From assembly GCF_027580225.2 (NCBI RefSeq), contig NC_073354.2, forward strand, positions 7,912,001 to 7,976,000: a stretch of DNA of 64,000 bases, in the 5' to 3' direction. Below the pieces are notes generated by a model. It saw only the letters and a program-made list of their open reading frames with translations. It was not told the origin of the DNA and ran no database searches. The stretch comes from Misgurnus anguillicaudatus. Lineage: Eukaryota > Chordata > Actinopteri > Cypriniformes > Cobitidae. Shown in pieces: positions 54,404 to 64,000 of the stretch; within the stretch, counting starts at the first letter, position 1, and every line of letters starts with the position of its first letter. The position numbers and the translations under genes were made by a program.

Positions 54404-57400
54404 TCAGTATCGATGGGATTGGTGCTGAGACGAAGATGAGTATCCCATAGTGCTTTGCGACTGGGTGGAGCCTTGAACGTTGGTCTGGTAACCGAGCCGT
54501 GAGCTGGAGTGCTGTAATGAGAGGAATTGTTGGATTATGATTATGTAAATCAGACGTAGCAAAATAATGAACTTCATGTACTGTAATGTAAGTTAAAGAT
54601 TTACCCACAGTTCTCTAGAGCTCTGACATTAATTATTTAGTTGTTCCCTTAAGTTAGATGTATCTTAACCATGGCTGTGTCATGCTTTATAGTTTGAGCT
54701 ATAATTACATTAACTGTAATTAATTGTAATTAACTTTACAGCTATGACTATACAGAACAACTGTAATTTACACAAACTTTCTAAACAGTGATTGAAGTGT
54801 TTTACTGCGGTTTCATTTGGGTGACATCTGTCCCATCTGCTGAGAGTAAACTACTGATACTTAGGTAATGTCCGAAACGCCTATTTTCATACTATATAGT
54901 AGGCGAAAAGCAGTAGGCGAGGCGAATAGTCCAAATTTATAGTACCCGGATGACCTACTACATCTGGCAAGATTGAGAAATGTTCTTTCATTGGACACTT
55001 TGCTATCCCGTGATCCCCCAGAAGAGGAATTATCCAACGAAAAAGAAGACGGAGGGACGTAGTTTTATTAAAAAATGCCCAAAAGTGGTAATGTGGCTTA
55101 TTTCAAATGCAAATACATAAATTAAACAGCTGCCCCTTGTGTTTAAATTGCGCTTGTTCAACGTTATTCCAGTTAACAACTAACTTGTTGTTATGACGAT
55201 GTACTGTACAGCGAGGAAAATAGGTATTTGACACATCAGCATTTTTATCAGTAAGGGGATTTCTAGGTGGGCTATTGACACAAAATTTCCACCAGACGTA
55301 GCCATCAAGCCATATATTGAATTCATACAAAAAATCAGAAAATTTAAGTATACAAGTTGGGTCATAATAAATAAAGTGAAATGACACAGGGAATAAGTAT
55401 TGAACACACTTAATTTAATACTTTGTAGAAAAGCCTTTGTTGGCGATTACAGCTTCTAGACGACTCTTTTATGGAGAGACCAGTCGTCTGCATTGCTCAG
55501 GAGTGATTCTGACCAATTCTTCCACACAAATGCTCTTTAAATCTTGAAGGTTCCTTGAGCCTTATTTATGAACCTTGCTGAAATGTCCACCCTCTTTTCA
55601 TTTTCTGCTTTCTGGTAGATGGCAGCAGATTTTTATCCAGAATGTCCCGGTACATTTCTCCATTTATCCTGCCTGCAATATTATGAAGTCTGCCAGTACC
55701 CCTTGCTGAAAAGCAGCCCCAAACCATTGATGCTTCCACCCCCAAACTTAACTGTTGGTTTGGCGTTCTTGGGGTCGTGGGCGTTGCCATTTCTTCTCCA
55801 AATATGGTGTGTAGAATGACTGCCAAAAAGTAAAATTTTGCTTTCATCTGACCATACTATAGTATCCCAATAATTCACAGGCTTCTCCAAATGCTCTTTC
55901 GCAAACTTTAACTGAGCCTCAACATGCTTTTTGTTCAGCAATGGAGTCTTGTGTGGTGAGCGTGCATGGATGCCATGGCGCTTCAGTGCATTGCTTATAG
56001 TTTTCTTTGAAACAACAGACCCTACTGATGCAAGGTCTTCCTGAAGTTCTGCCCGAGTGGTTCTTGGCTCTTGGAGAACTCTCCTGATTATTCTTTGGAC
56101 TCCTCGGACAGGGATCTTACATGGAGCACCTGATCGTGGCTGGTTTATGGTGAAGTGATGCTCTTTCCATTTCCGGATAATGGCCCCCACAGTGCTCACA
56201 GGAACATTCAGCATTCTGGAAATGCACCTATAACCATTCCCATCAAAATGCTTTTCAACCATAAGATTACGAAGATCTTGAGAGAGTTCTTTGATTTTAC
56301 CCATCATGAAGTCTTTCCTGTGTGCCTCCTGGGTAATGAGAAGCCTTTATAGGCCATCAATTAGGACTAAAGCAGCTGATATCAATTAGTACTGATAGGG
56401 GGCAGGGGTTCTCTCTCAATACTGACAGATTTCAGGTGATCTCCTGGCTTTCTATGCCATTTTGCACCTTGTTCTCTTCATGTGTTCAATACTTATTCCG
56501 TGTGTCATTTCACTTTATTTATTATGACTCAACTTGTATACTTAAATGTATTCTTATTTCTTTGTATGATTTCAATATTTGGCTTGATGGCTACATCTTG
56601 TGGAAATTATGTGTCAATAGCCCACTTAGAAATCCCCTTACTGATAAAAAAGCTGATGTTTTAAATACTTATATTCACTGTATGTCAGGTGATGTATCAA
56701 CATGGCGGATGTAGTAGATTCAAATTATTCATTAACAGTTGATGAGTAGGTACCTCATCTAATTCAGTACCTACTGTCACATTATGCGATTCAGTAGGAA
56801 GGTCTGGCTACGCGAGACTAAAGCTGCATTCAGACTAGCAGCGACTAGCATTAGCAGAGCGAAGCAATCTCATTGATTTCAACGGAAGATTGGCGGCTTC
56901 CGGCAACATGAGCGACTGTGACCATTGGCGAATGGACTGGTGTCCAGTCATGTGACAAAGTTGAGAAATGTTTAATGGGCACAACTACCAATGAGAACGA
57001 AACAGTGGAGTTCATGTCATCTGCCTTTCGTCAGTTACTGGAGTGGACGGTACTCATTTGTTTATGACAACCAGATTTAGAAACGCCTCTTTTGATAGAG
57101 ACAAGTGACACACTGCATCCGAAAGGCTGCGTCTGAACCAAGGCAGCTTTGAATGGCCAAGGACCGCTTAAGAGGCCAAATGACTGAAACGTAAAGCAAC
57201 CAATCACATTTCACTCTGTGCTGTGTCATGTTTAATGGATTGGAGATGTCGCCACAGGCCCATGTTACTGATATCATAGCTGCAATCATTGCACTGTTGG
57301 CCTGCTTTTGATAAACTGCTGACATTAGCTTAACTTAACTTAAAACTAAATAAGTTAATATACAAACCTCTTTTGTATATTAGGTTAACACTGCTTTTAT

Positions 57401-58110
57401 TATTATGGTCCAAATACAATCTTACAGATTTGTCTACTTCACTTTATTAGTATTATTTATTAATATATTATTACCTAATACATCATTCTATTAGTATATA
57501 CTTTTGAATACCTCTATGTACTTAATTGCATGACAAGATTAAAATATACAGTTTGGAACTGGAGTATTACTTATTGCATTATTCTAATACATTCTTTAAA
57601 TAAGGAAATACATTTGAATAACATGTAACTTCATATACTCCATCTTTTGTAAAAACTGCCATGCTTTTGTTGTTCTTTGTTTCTATTTCATATAAAGAGG
57701 TTTGGAACAACGAATAATTGTGTAAAGGGGTATATAAATTAAATTGAATTAAACAAATAATGTATCATTCTCAAAAGAGAAGAAATTAAGTTTACCTTCT
57801 TGCATACAAATTATATTATTTGTACATTAATATATATGTGAGGTAGATATGTTTTGACACAAAACTCATCTTCTACAACATTTATTCTGCTGACCTGGTA
57901 CTCTGTTTGGAGAACACTAGATCCTGAGGTGCGGGGCTTTTTGTTAGGTGGCCCCTGGTCTTGTCCATGCTGTATTGAGGGGCCCGTGTTGCCCCCTGTG
58001 GTGCCTGATGTGCCGTTGGTCTGCGCTGAGCTCTGCTGGGATGGCGCCTGCTGTGTCTGCGTTTGTGTCTGCGTCTGCGCAGCTGTTTGCTGGTGCTGCT
58101 GTGTCTGATT
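54404..58110 (-). CDS. cdk19: Cyclin-dependent kinase 19, last two coding exons
   Basis: Exon at 58110-57895 (72 codons) and terminal exon at 54511-54404 (36 codons including TGA), both phase 0, with AG acceptors and a CAG|gtcag donor. The first encodes a Gln/Thr-rich tract, then QTNGT and [12 protein letters not shown], ending TEYQ. The second reads [20 protein letters not shown], then TMGYSSSSQ and the terminal HRY. This is the C-terminal tail of CDK19; CDK8 shares the plan but lacks the HSSSRL block. CDK19 is the kinase of the Mediator CDK module, acting in the nucleus with cyclin C, MED12 and MED13. The kinase domain exons lie beyond the right window edge. The intervening intron holds a Tc1 copy, the upstream intron a Gypsy element. 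Confidence 0.9.
55209..56680 (-). mobile_element. Tc1/mariner transposon, internally deleted
   Basis: Long inverted ends of about 200 bp (55209-55415 and about 56475-56680) carry the shared blocks cagtaaggggatttcta and ggaataagtattgaacac. TA dinucleotides flank it at 55207-55208 and 56681-56682. It sits in the last cdk19 intron, in the same orientation as that gene. Confidence 0.9.
55425..56307 (-). pseudogene. Tc1 transposase pseudogene
   Basis: The start is [15 protein letters not shown], followed by the paired-like helix-turn-helix DNA-binding region ([41 protein letters not shown]) and the first catalytic Asp (TIVWSDESK). The frame then breaks at about 55681-55690; [12 protein letters not shown] continues in another frame, to WTFQQGS. 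The block that should hold the second Asp and the Glu is missing, and only a short C-terminal remnant follows near 55560-55430. It has at least one frameshift and one deletion, so it cannot be active. Confidence 0.9.
56821..57894. other. Remainder of the last cdk19 intron
   Basis: AT-rich. 56823-57330 has repeat-like gcgactagcattagcagagc and tccggcaacatgagcgactg segments resembling the MITE at 10551-11024. No gene. Confidence 0.5.
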
Positions 58111-58324
58111 CTAAAGATGACAGAAAACATTTCTTCACTTTAACAGCTGTAAAACAACTTGTTGTTCACAATCATTACCAGCTAGCATAGTCACTGCTTG
58201 TGTTATGCCATTTACAGCATTAAATACAGTAACATTTCATGCAGGTAAATGAAGCAATGCTGACATCGTGGGCACGCGCGTCGAATTTCTGGGTCGAACC
58301 TCTGGGTTTCAACCAGCTTGTTTC

Positions 58325-58987
58325 TGTCACGGGAACAAAAGAGGACCAAAGGCAAATTAGCAGGTGAGTCTTTTGCTTTAATATACACAGTTCGAGCCGT
58401 ACAGGTAGTGCCACTTGGTGAACAAGAAAATAAAACAAAACACAGGCAAAGCCACTCAGGTAATGAAACTTAGGAGGTCACAGTCCTTTAAAAGGTAAAG
58501 CAAAACTTGTCCGCGTGGCTGTGTAACCAGGGGTAGGCAGACAGACTTGGCCGACACCGCGGCGTTCAAAGGCAGGCTGTGACCGGCTGCGGCAGCAGCG
58601 ACGGGCTCGAGAGAGAGAGAGAGGAGAAATACTGGAGCGCCTGAGTTGCCAAGGCTCTTTCCACACACCTCCTCAGCAGGGTAACTGTACAGAGAGCAGA
58701 CTGGGTAACACACAGGAGAAACTGCTTATCACAGATATTTACAAAGACTCGACTGGACAGGACAGGAGCACGGCTCCGTATCTAACACAGAGTGAGACAC
58801 AACACAACGTGACCATCATATAATAATCCAACAGAGGAAGGGAAAAAAAGGGAACTATATATAGGGAGGTAAATCACAAGATGAGGAGCAGGTGAGAAAA
58901 TGAGGAACACCTGGGGGAAGCGCTAATAGGTTAACTAGCGAGTAAATGAGAAAAGGTAAAATAGAGAAAGAACCCAAAGACGTAACA
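58325..58987 (-). repeat. Gypsy 3' LTR
   Basis: 663 bp; on the minus strand starts TGTTACGTCTTTGGG and ends CCCGTGACA, thus TG...CA. A TATATA-type stretch lies near 58856-58862. Confidence 0.95.
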
Positions 58988-58999
58988 GTACCCCCCCTC

Positions 59000-61900
59000 T
59001 CAAAGTGCGCCACCTGGCGCACTAGAGGAGGGCTGGCGAGAATGATAGAAATTATCAATGAGCGAGCGGTCCAGGACGTCCCGGGCAGGAATCCAGCATC
59101 TCTCCTCCGGACCGTAACCTTCCCAATCTACCAGAAACTGACGACCCCGACCACGGGGGCGAACATCAAGGAGTTTACGGACACGATAGACAGGGGAACC
59201 CTCTACGTGAATGTGGGTGGTAACGGGGCGAGGGGGGGGCGAATGACGGGCTTGAGACATGAGACATGAAATACCGGATGAACGCGACGAAGGTTAGAGG
59301 GCAACCGGAGCTTAACAGAAACCGGGCTAAGAATCTGAACGATACGAAATGGTCAAATAAACTTGGGGGCGAGCTTGCGCGAGGGGAATTGGAGAGGGAG
59401 ATTGAGGGTAGAAAGCCAGACCCTTTGTCCGCACATATAACGCGGACTTTTAATGCGATGCCTATTGGCAGCTCGACGGGTAGCGGACCGAGACTTACAA
59501 AGAGCGGACCTCACCGCTCTCCAGGTGCGTTTGCAGCGTTCGATAAAAGCCTTGACGGAGGGCGCCTTAGATTCAGAATTGGAGGCGGGAAACAGCGGTG
59601 GTTGGTACCCAAGACAGCTCTGAAAGGGCGATAAACCGGTGGCAGAAGAAGGGGCGGAGTTATAAGCATATTCTGCCCACGGGAGCTGTTCGGACCAAGA
59701 AGCGGGGTTGCGAAAAGCGAGACTGCGTAAGATGCGCCCTATAGTCTGATTAGCGCGTTCAGCCTGTCAATTGGTTTGCGGATGGAAACCAGAGGAAAGG
59801 CTGACAGAAGCCCCGATGAGGCGACAAAATTCCTTCCAAAACAGGGAGGAGAATTGTGGACCCCTATCAGACACGACATTTTCGGGGAGACCGTGGATCT
59901 TAAAAATGTGGTCAACGACTATCTGCGCAGTCTCCTTAGCAGAGGGAAGCTTAGGGAGCGGGATGAAACGGGCGGTCTTAGAGAAGCGGTCGATAACGGT
60001 GAGAATTACGGTCTTGCCTCCGGACAACGGGAGGCCAGTGATAAAGTCAAGCGCTATCTGAGCCCATGGTCGCGACGGAATGGGTAAAGGTCTAAGGAGG
60101 CCAGCGGGGGGCCGGTTGCTAGACTTAGTCTGGGCGCAAACAGAGCAAGACGCGATAAAGCGGCGGACGTCACGTTCTCGAGTGGGCCACCAAAATCTCT
60201 GGGAGATCGAGGCAATAGTACCTCTGACTCCAGGATGTGCAAATATCTTGGAGGCATGCCCCCACTGGAGAACGGCACGTCGAGCGGTAGGTGGGACAAA
60301 AAGTAAGCCCTTGGGGCAGAGACGCGGTGTGATTGTGTTGGAAAGAGCACGTTTAACCAGACGTTCGATTCCCCAGACCGCCGCTCCCACCACCATCTGC
60401 GGCGAAACTATGCCTTCCACGGTGGGAACAGAATCGGGGGGAGCGAACTGACGAGAGAGGGCATCAGGCTTTATGTTCTTTGAACCGGGTCGAAAGGAAA
60501 TAGTAAAATTAAAACGCGTAAAAAAGAGAGACCAACGGGCTTGACGAGCATTGAGCCTTTTAGCCGAACGGATGTATTCGAGATTACGGTGGTCTGTCCA
60601 GACCACGAACGGCAATAACGACCCCTCGAGCCAGTGACGCCACTCCCCAAGCGCGAGACGTATGGCCAGGAGTTCGCGATCCCCCACGTCATAGTTACGT
60701 TCGGCCGGCGAAAGCCGGTGGGAGAAAAAAGCGCAAGGGTGTATCCTCCCGTCAGCGGGCGAGCGCTGGGAGATGAGAGCCCCGACACCCACCTCGGAGG
60801 CATCCACCTCAACGATAAAGTCTCTAGAGACGTCGGGGTAATTAAGAATGGGGGCTGATGAGAAAAGAGACTTAAGGTGATCAAAAGCCATCTGGGCAGC
60901 GTCACTCCAACTAAAGCGGGTCTTAATAGACGTAAGCGCAGTAAGGGGGGCTGCCACCTGACTGAAATTCCGAATAAACCGACGGTAAAAAGTGGCAAAC
61001 CCTAAGAACCGCTGAAGCGAGACGCGAGAGTCCGGAGCGGGCCAATCAGTGACGGCACTAACCTTAGAGGGATCCATACTAATGCCCTGGGGGGAAATCA
61101 CGGAGCCAAGAAAAGTCGTAGTGCGCGCATGAAACGTACATTTCTCAGCCTTAACAAATAACTTATTCTCGAGGAGACGTTGTAAGACCTGGCGAACGTG
61201 CTGCACATGCACCTGGAGAGAGGGGGAAAAAATTAGAATGTCATCAATGTAAACAAACACGAAAATATTCAACATGTCTCTGAGAACGTCATTGACCAAG
61301 GCTTGAAACACGGAGGGGGCGTTGACGAGCCCGAAGGGGAGGACCCGGTATTCAAAATGACCAAGGGGGGTATTAAAAGCCGTCTTCCATTCGTCCCCCT
61401 CCCTGATGCGCACCAAGTGATACGCGTTACGTAGGTCCAGTTTTGTGAAGAACTGCGCCCCCTGCAAGATCTCAAAGGCCGACGACATTAGGGGTAGAGG
61501 ATAACGATTCTTAATGGTAATGCTATTAAGACCTCTGTAATCAATGCAGGGGCGCAACGAACCGTCCTTCTTCTTCACAAAAAAGAACCCCGCACCAGCA
61601 GGAGAGGAGGAAGGGACAATAGTACCGGCCTCTAAAGATTCAGAGAGATATTTCTCAAGAGCCTTACGCTCGGGACCCGAAAGGGAATAAAGGCTTCCCC
61701 GGGGGGGCGTGGTGCCCGGGAGGAGCCCGATGCAACAATCGTAAGGACGGTGCGGAGGAAGAGAGGCAGCCCGGGAACGACTGAAAACCGCTCGCAGATC
61801 GGCATACTCCTCAGGAACCCCTGATAAATCACCCGGTTCCTCCTGAAACACAGAAACAGAAGAAACAGGAGACACAGCAGAGACTAAACACTTCACATGA

Positions 61901-62298
61901 CATGACAGACCCCAAGACAGAATGGAGCTTTTTAACCAGTTAATCTGAGGGTTATGTTCAACCAGCCAAGGATGGCCCAAAACAATAGGGGTAATAGGGG
62001 AGTGAAAAACTAAAAAAGAAATAGTCTCTCGGTGGTTGCCAGATACGATGAGACTCACAGGTGCAGTGACACGACCAACCTTAGCTAGTATCCGCCCATC
62101 CAAGGCAAATACAGTTGTGGGTTCCTGAAGGTTCACCAGCGGAATGCCGTGCCGTAAAGCCCATGCCTCATCCACGAAGCTACCCTCGGAGCCAGAGTCA
62201 ATGAGGGCCAGACAAGAAGCCGAGGAACTCGGCCAGCGGAGGGAGACCGGTAAGGTAGTCCGAGAGAGAGGAGGAGGGGGAAAAGAGGCGACGCTCAC
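59000..62298 (-). pseudogene. Gypsy pol: protease, RT, RNase H, integrase, chromodomain; two lesions
   Basis: Domains in order: aspartic protease ([16 protein letters not shown]), RT ([32 protein letters not shown], catalytic FVYIDDIL), RNase H ([26 protein letters not shown]), integrase zinc finger ([10 protein letters not shown] and CSVC) and DDE core ([21 protein letters not shown]). The frame stops at 59767 inside the conserved HPQTN-G-QAER motif, where the Gly codon is replaced by TGA. Integrase continues in the same frame to about 59230, where an eight-C tract shifts frame. The chromodomain ([30 protein letters not shown]) follows in the other frame to 59000. Chromodomains direct integration to particular chromatin. 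The stop looks like a true substitution; the C-tract could also be a sequencing artefact. Confidence 0.93.
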
Positions 62299-62312
62299 CC
62301 GTATCCCTCTCT

Positions 62313-63224
62313 CTACCGGTGAGCCCTGGCTTTTAAAGGGCAGGAGGAGGCAAAGTGATCATCCGAGCCGCAGTAGAGGCAAAGCCGGTTGGAGATGCGG
62401 CGATGGCGTTCGGCAGCAGAAAGGCGAATCCCGCCTAGTTGCATCGGCTCAGTGTCGGGGACGGCTGAGGAAGAGGAACCGGCAGCCGGGGAAGAGAGGA
62501 GTGACGTCTCCACATGACGCGTCTTCCGGCGCAGCTCGAAACGTCTCTCAACACGTAGCGCTAGGTCGATGAGGGGGTCGAGACGGGATGGAACCTCACG
62601 AGCCAGTACCTCATCCTTGATATCAGCATTTAGACCCTCAATGAAGCGAGCCACCAGCGCCGGCTCATTCCATCCACAGGAGGTTGATAAAGTGCGGAAC
62701 TCCACGGAAAAATCCGCCACCGAGCGCCTGCCCTGGCGGAGGCTGGACAACAGGCGAGAAGCCTCAGGCCCATGGACAGACCGGTCAAAAACCCGCAACA
62801 TCTCCTCCTTAAACAGGACATACTGAGCCAGACAACCGGCATCGGTGTTCCAAGCAGCCGTTCCCCACTCTCGAGCCCGTCCCTTGAGAAGAGAGATGAC
62901 GTAGGCGATCCGGGAACGATCTCTAGCATAGGTGGCAGGCTGAAACGAAAAAACAACCTCACATTGCGTCAAAAATGATAAACATTCAGTCTGCTCACCA
63001 GAGTAGCACGGGGGATTATTCACACGCGGCTCCGGAGCCTCCGGGAGTCTCGGGGGAGAGGGCTCTATGCGGAGAAGGTGAAGCTGCTGGGAGAGATCGG
63101 TTACTTGGGCAGCGAGAGAATCAACGGCATGACGGGTAGCAGCGAGTTCCTCGTCATGTCTGCCCAGCATAGCACCTTGCAGCTCAATGGCAGCCTGAAA
63201 AGGATTATCCTCCGCGGGATTCAT
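62313..63224 (-). CDS. Gypsy gag polyprotein
   Basis: I chose ATG 63224 ([10 protein letters not shown]), the first good start downstream of the 5' LTR. About 303 residues. The capsid region contains [19 protein letters not shown] and LKGRAREWG, typical of Ty3/Gypsy gag, and ends with a CCHC zinc knuckle ([15 protein letters not shown]). No internal stop. pol follows in a different frame 15 bases downstream, so pol expression would need frameshift or another route. Gag packages the element RNA. Confidence 0.93.
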   Translation of the reverse strand: MNPAEDNPFQAAIELQGAMLGRHDEELAATRHAVDSLAAQVTDLSQQLHLLRIEPSPPRLPEAPEPRVNNPPCYSGEQTECLSFLTQCEVVFSFQPATYARDRSRIAYVISLLKGRAREWGTAAWNTDAGCLAQYVLFKEEMLRVFDRSVHGPEASRLLSSLRQGRRSVADFSVEFRTLSTSCGWNEPALVARFIEGLNADIKDEVLAREVPSRLDPLIDLALRVERRFELRRKTRHVETSLLSSPAAGSSSSAVPDTEPMQLGGIRLSAAERHRRISNRLCLYCGSDDHFASSCPLKARAHR

Positions 63225-63244
63225 GTGGTCTGGTTGGATTATTC

Positions 63245-63910
63245 TCTCACGGGAACAAAAGAGGACCAAAGGCAAATTAGCAGGTGAGTCTTTTGCTTTA
63301 ATATACACAGTTCGAGCCGTACAGGTAGTGGCACTTGGTGAACAAGAAAATAAAACAAAACACAGGCAAAGCCACTCAGGTAATGAAACTTAGGAGGTCA
63401 CAGTCCTTTAAAAGGTAAAGCAAAACTTGTCCGCGTGGCTGTGTAACCAGGGGTAGGCAGACAGACTTGGCCGACACCGCGGCGTTCAAAGGCAGGCTGT
63501 GACCGGCTGCGGCAGCAGCGACGGGCTCGAGAGAGGGAGAGAAGAAATACTGGAGCGCCTGAGTTGCCAAGGCTCTTTCCACACACCTCCTCAGCAGAGT
63601 AACTGTACAGAGAGCAGACTGGATAACACACAGGAGAAACTGCTTATCACAGATATTTACAAAGACTCGACTGGACAGGACAGGAGCACGGCTCCGTATC
63701 TAACACAGAGTGAGACACAACACAACGTGACCATCATATAATAATCCAACAGAGGAAGGAAGGGAAAAAAAAGGGAACTATATATAGGGAGGTAAATCAC
63801 AAGATGAGGAGCAGGTGAGAAAATGAGGAACACCTGGGGGAAGCGCTAATAGGTTAACTAGCGAGTAAATGAGAAAAGGTAAAATAGAGAAAGAACCCAA
63901 AGACGTAACA
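63245..63910 (-). repeat. Gypsy 5' LTR
   Basis: 666 bp, nearly identical to the 3' LTR. Its inner terminus reads GTGAGA instead of GTGACA. The sequence just inside (aataatccaaccagacca on the minus strand) should hold the primer site; I do not recognise the tRNA. Confidence 0.95.
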
Positions 63911-63915
63911 GTTTC

Positions 63916-64000
63916 TTTAATTGAGATGCGTGTCATGCAATATCCACTTCTCGCCACATGGTTGTAGTATTTTTTTACTAAATACTACAATAAATACGTG
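63916..64000. other. cdk19 intron, window end
   Basis: Flank of the Gypsy insertion; nothing recognisable. Confidence 0.6.

Larger units (their letters stand above)
54864..56820. repeat. Fish repeat interrupted by Tc1, in the cdk19 last intron
   Basis: The left part (54864-55208: tccgaaacgcc, catactatatagtaggcgaa, tgacctactacatctgg) and right part (56681-56820: gcggatgtagtag, cagtaggaaggtctggc) look like the two halves of one interspersed repeat split by the Tc1 insertion. Family not assigned. Confidence 0.4.
58325..63910 (-). mobile_element. Ty3/Gypsy chromodomain LTR retrotransposon, recent insertion
   Basis: The two LTRs (58325-58987 and 63245-63910) differ by only about half a dozen substitutions plus small indels. 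The 5-bp direct repeat GTTTC lies at 58320-58324 and 63911-63915. The polypurine tract abuts the 3' LTR on the minus strand (plus-strand gtaccccccctctc from 58988). The internal order is gag, protease, RT, RNase H, integrase, chromodomain. It lies in a cdk19 intron in the gene's sense direction. pol carries a nonsense codon and a frameshift, so this copy is not autonomous as read. Confidence 0.96.

Overview
The window is vertebrate nuclear DNA, and almost certainly a teleost, probably a cyprinid-type fish. It has spliced genes with GT-AG introns, a dense population of hAT, Tc1, DIRS and Ty3/Gypsy elements with fish-typical MITEs, a eukaryotic tRNA-Gly, and long CA microsatellites. The species itself cannot be read from the sequence.

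Layout. (i) 1-4035 is the 3' end and downstream DNA of a USP37-like deubiquitinase gene (copy 1, cut by the window edge). (ii) 4436-14900 is an inter-gene stretch. It holds a complete autonomous-looking hAT transposon (4444-9724, perfect 8-bp target duplication), a non-autonomous hAT element (10062-11569, perfect 8-bp duplication), and two spliced-looking exons of an unidentified small cysteine-containing protein (12084-14046). (iii) 14936-35610 is a second, apparently complete USP37-like gene (copy 2): TATA box with two CRE palindromes, then 19 exons that join in phase into an open frame of about 1057 codons with the Cys, His and Asp boxes intact. Its N-terminal part is built from five copies of one short module. 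The exons and introns of this module array were amplified in tandem, and a full-length DIRS retrotransposon (23245-29467) sits in the last of these introns. (iv) 34832-38655 repeats the sequence of 1-4035, so the two USP genes are tandem paralogues in the same orientation. (v) 38656-54403 is gene-poor, with a tRNA-Gly(TCC) gene on the minus strand, MITEs, simple repeats and relics. (vi) 54404-58110 (minus strand) holds the last two coding exons of cdk19, the Mediator kinase. A deleted Tc1 copy lies in the last intron and a recent chromodomain Ty3/Gypsy element (58325-63910, 5-bp target duplication) in the intron before it.

How the parts relate. USP copy 2 would be a ubiquitin protease of the USP26/29/37 group, without the long UIM-containing insert of USP37 and with a novel modular N terminus. 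The transposons tell the local history: a Gypsy LTR relic and several MITEs are shared by both USP copies and so predate the duplication, whereas the hAT, DIRS and Gypsy copies are unique and have clean ends. No new defence-like or metabolic system was found. The most unusual items are the exon-module array of the USP gene, the DIRS copy whose empty site can be read from a paralogous intron, and the unidentified gene at 12084-14046.
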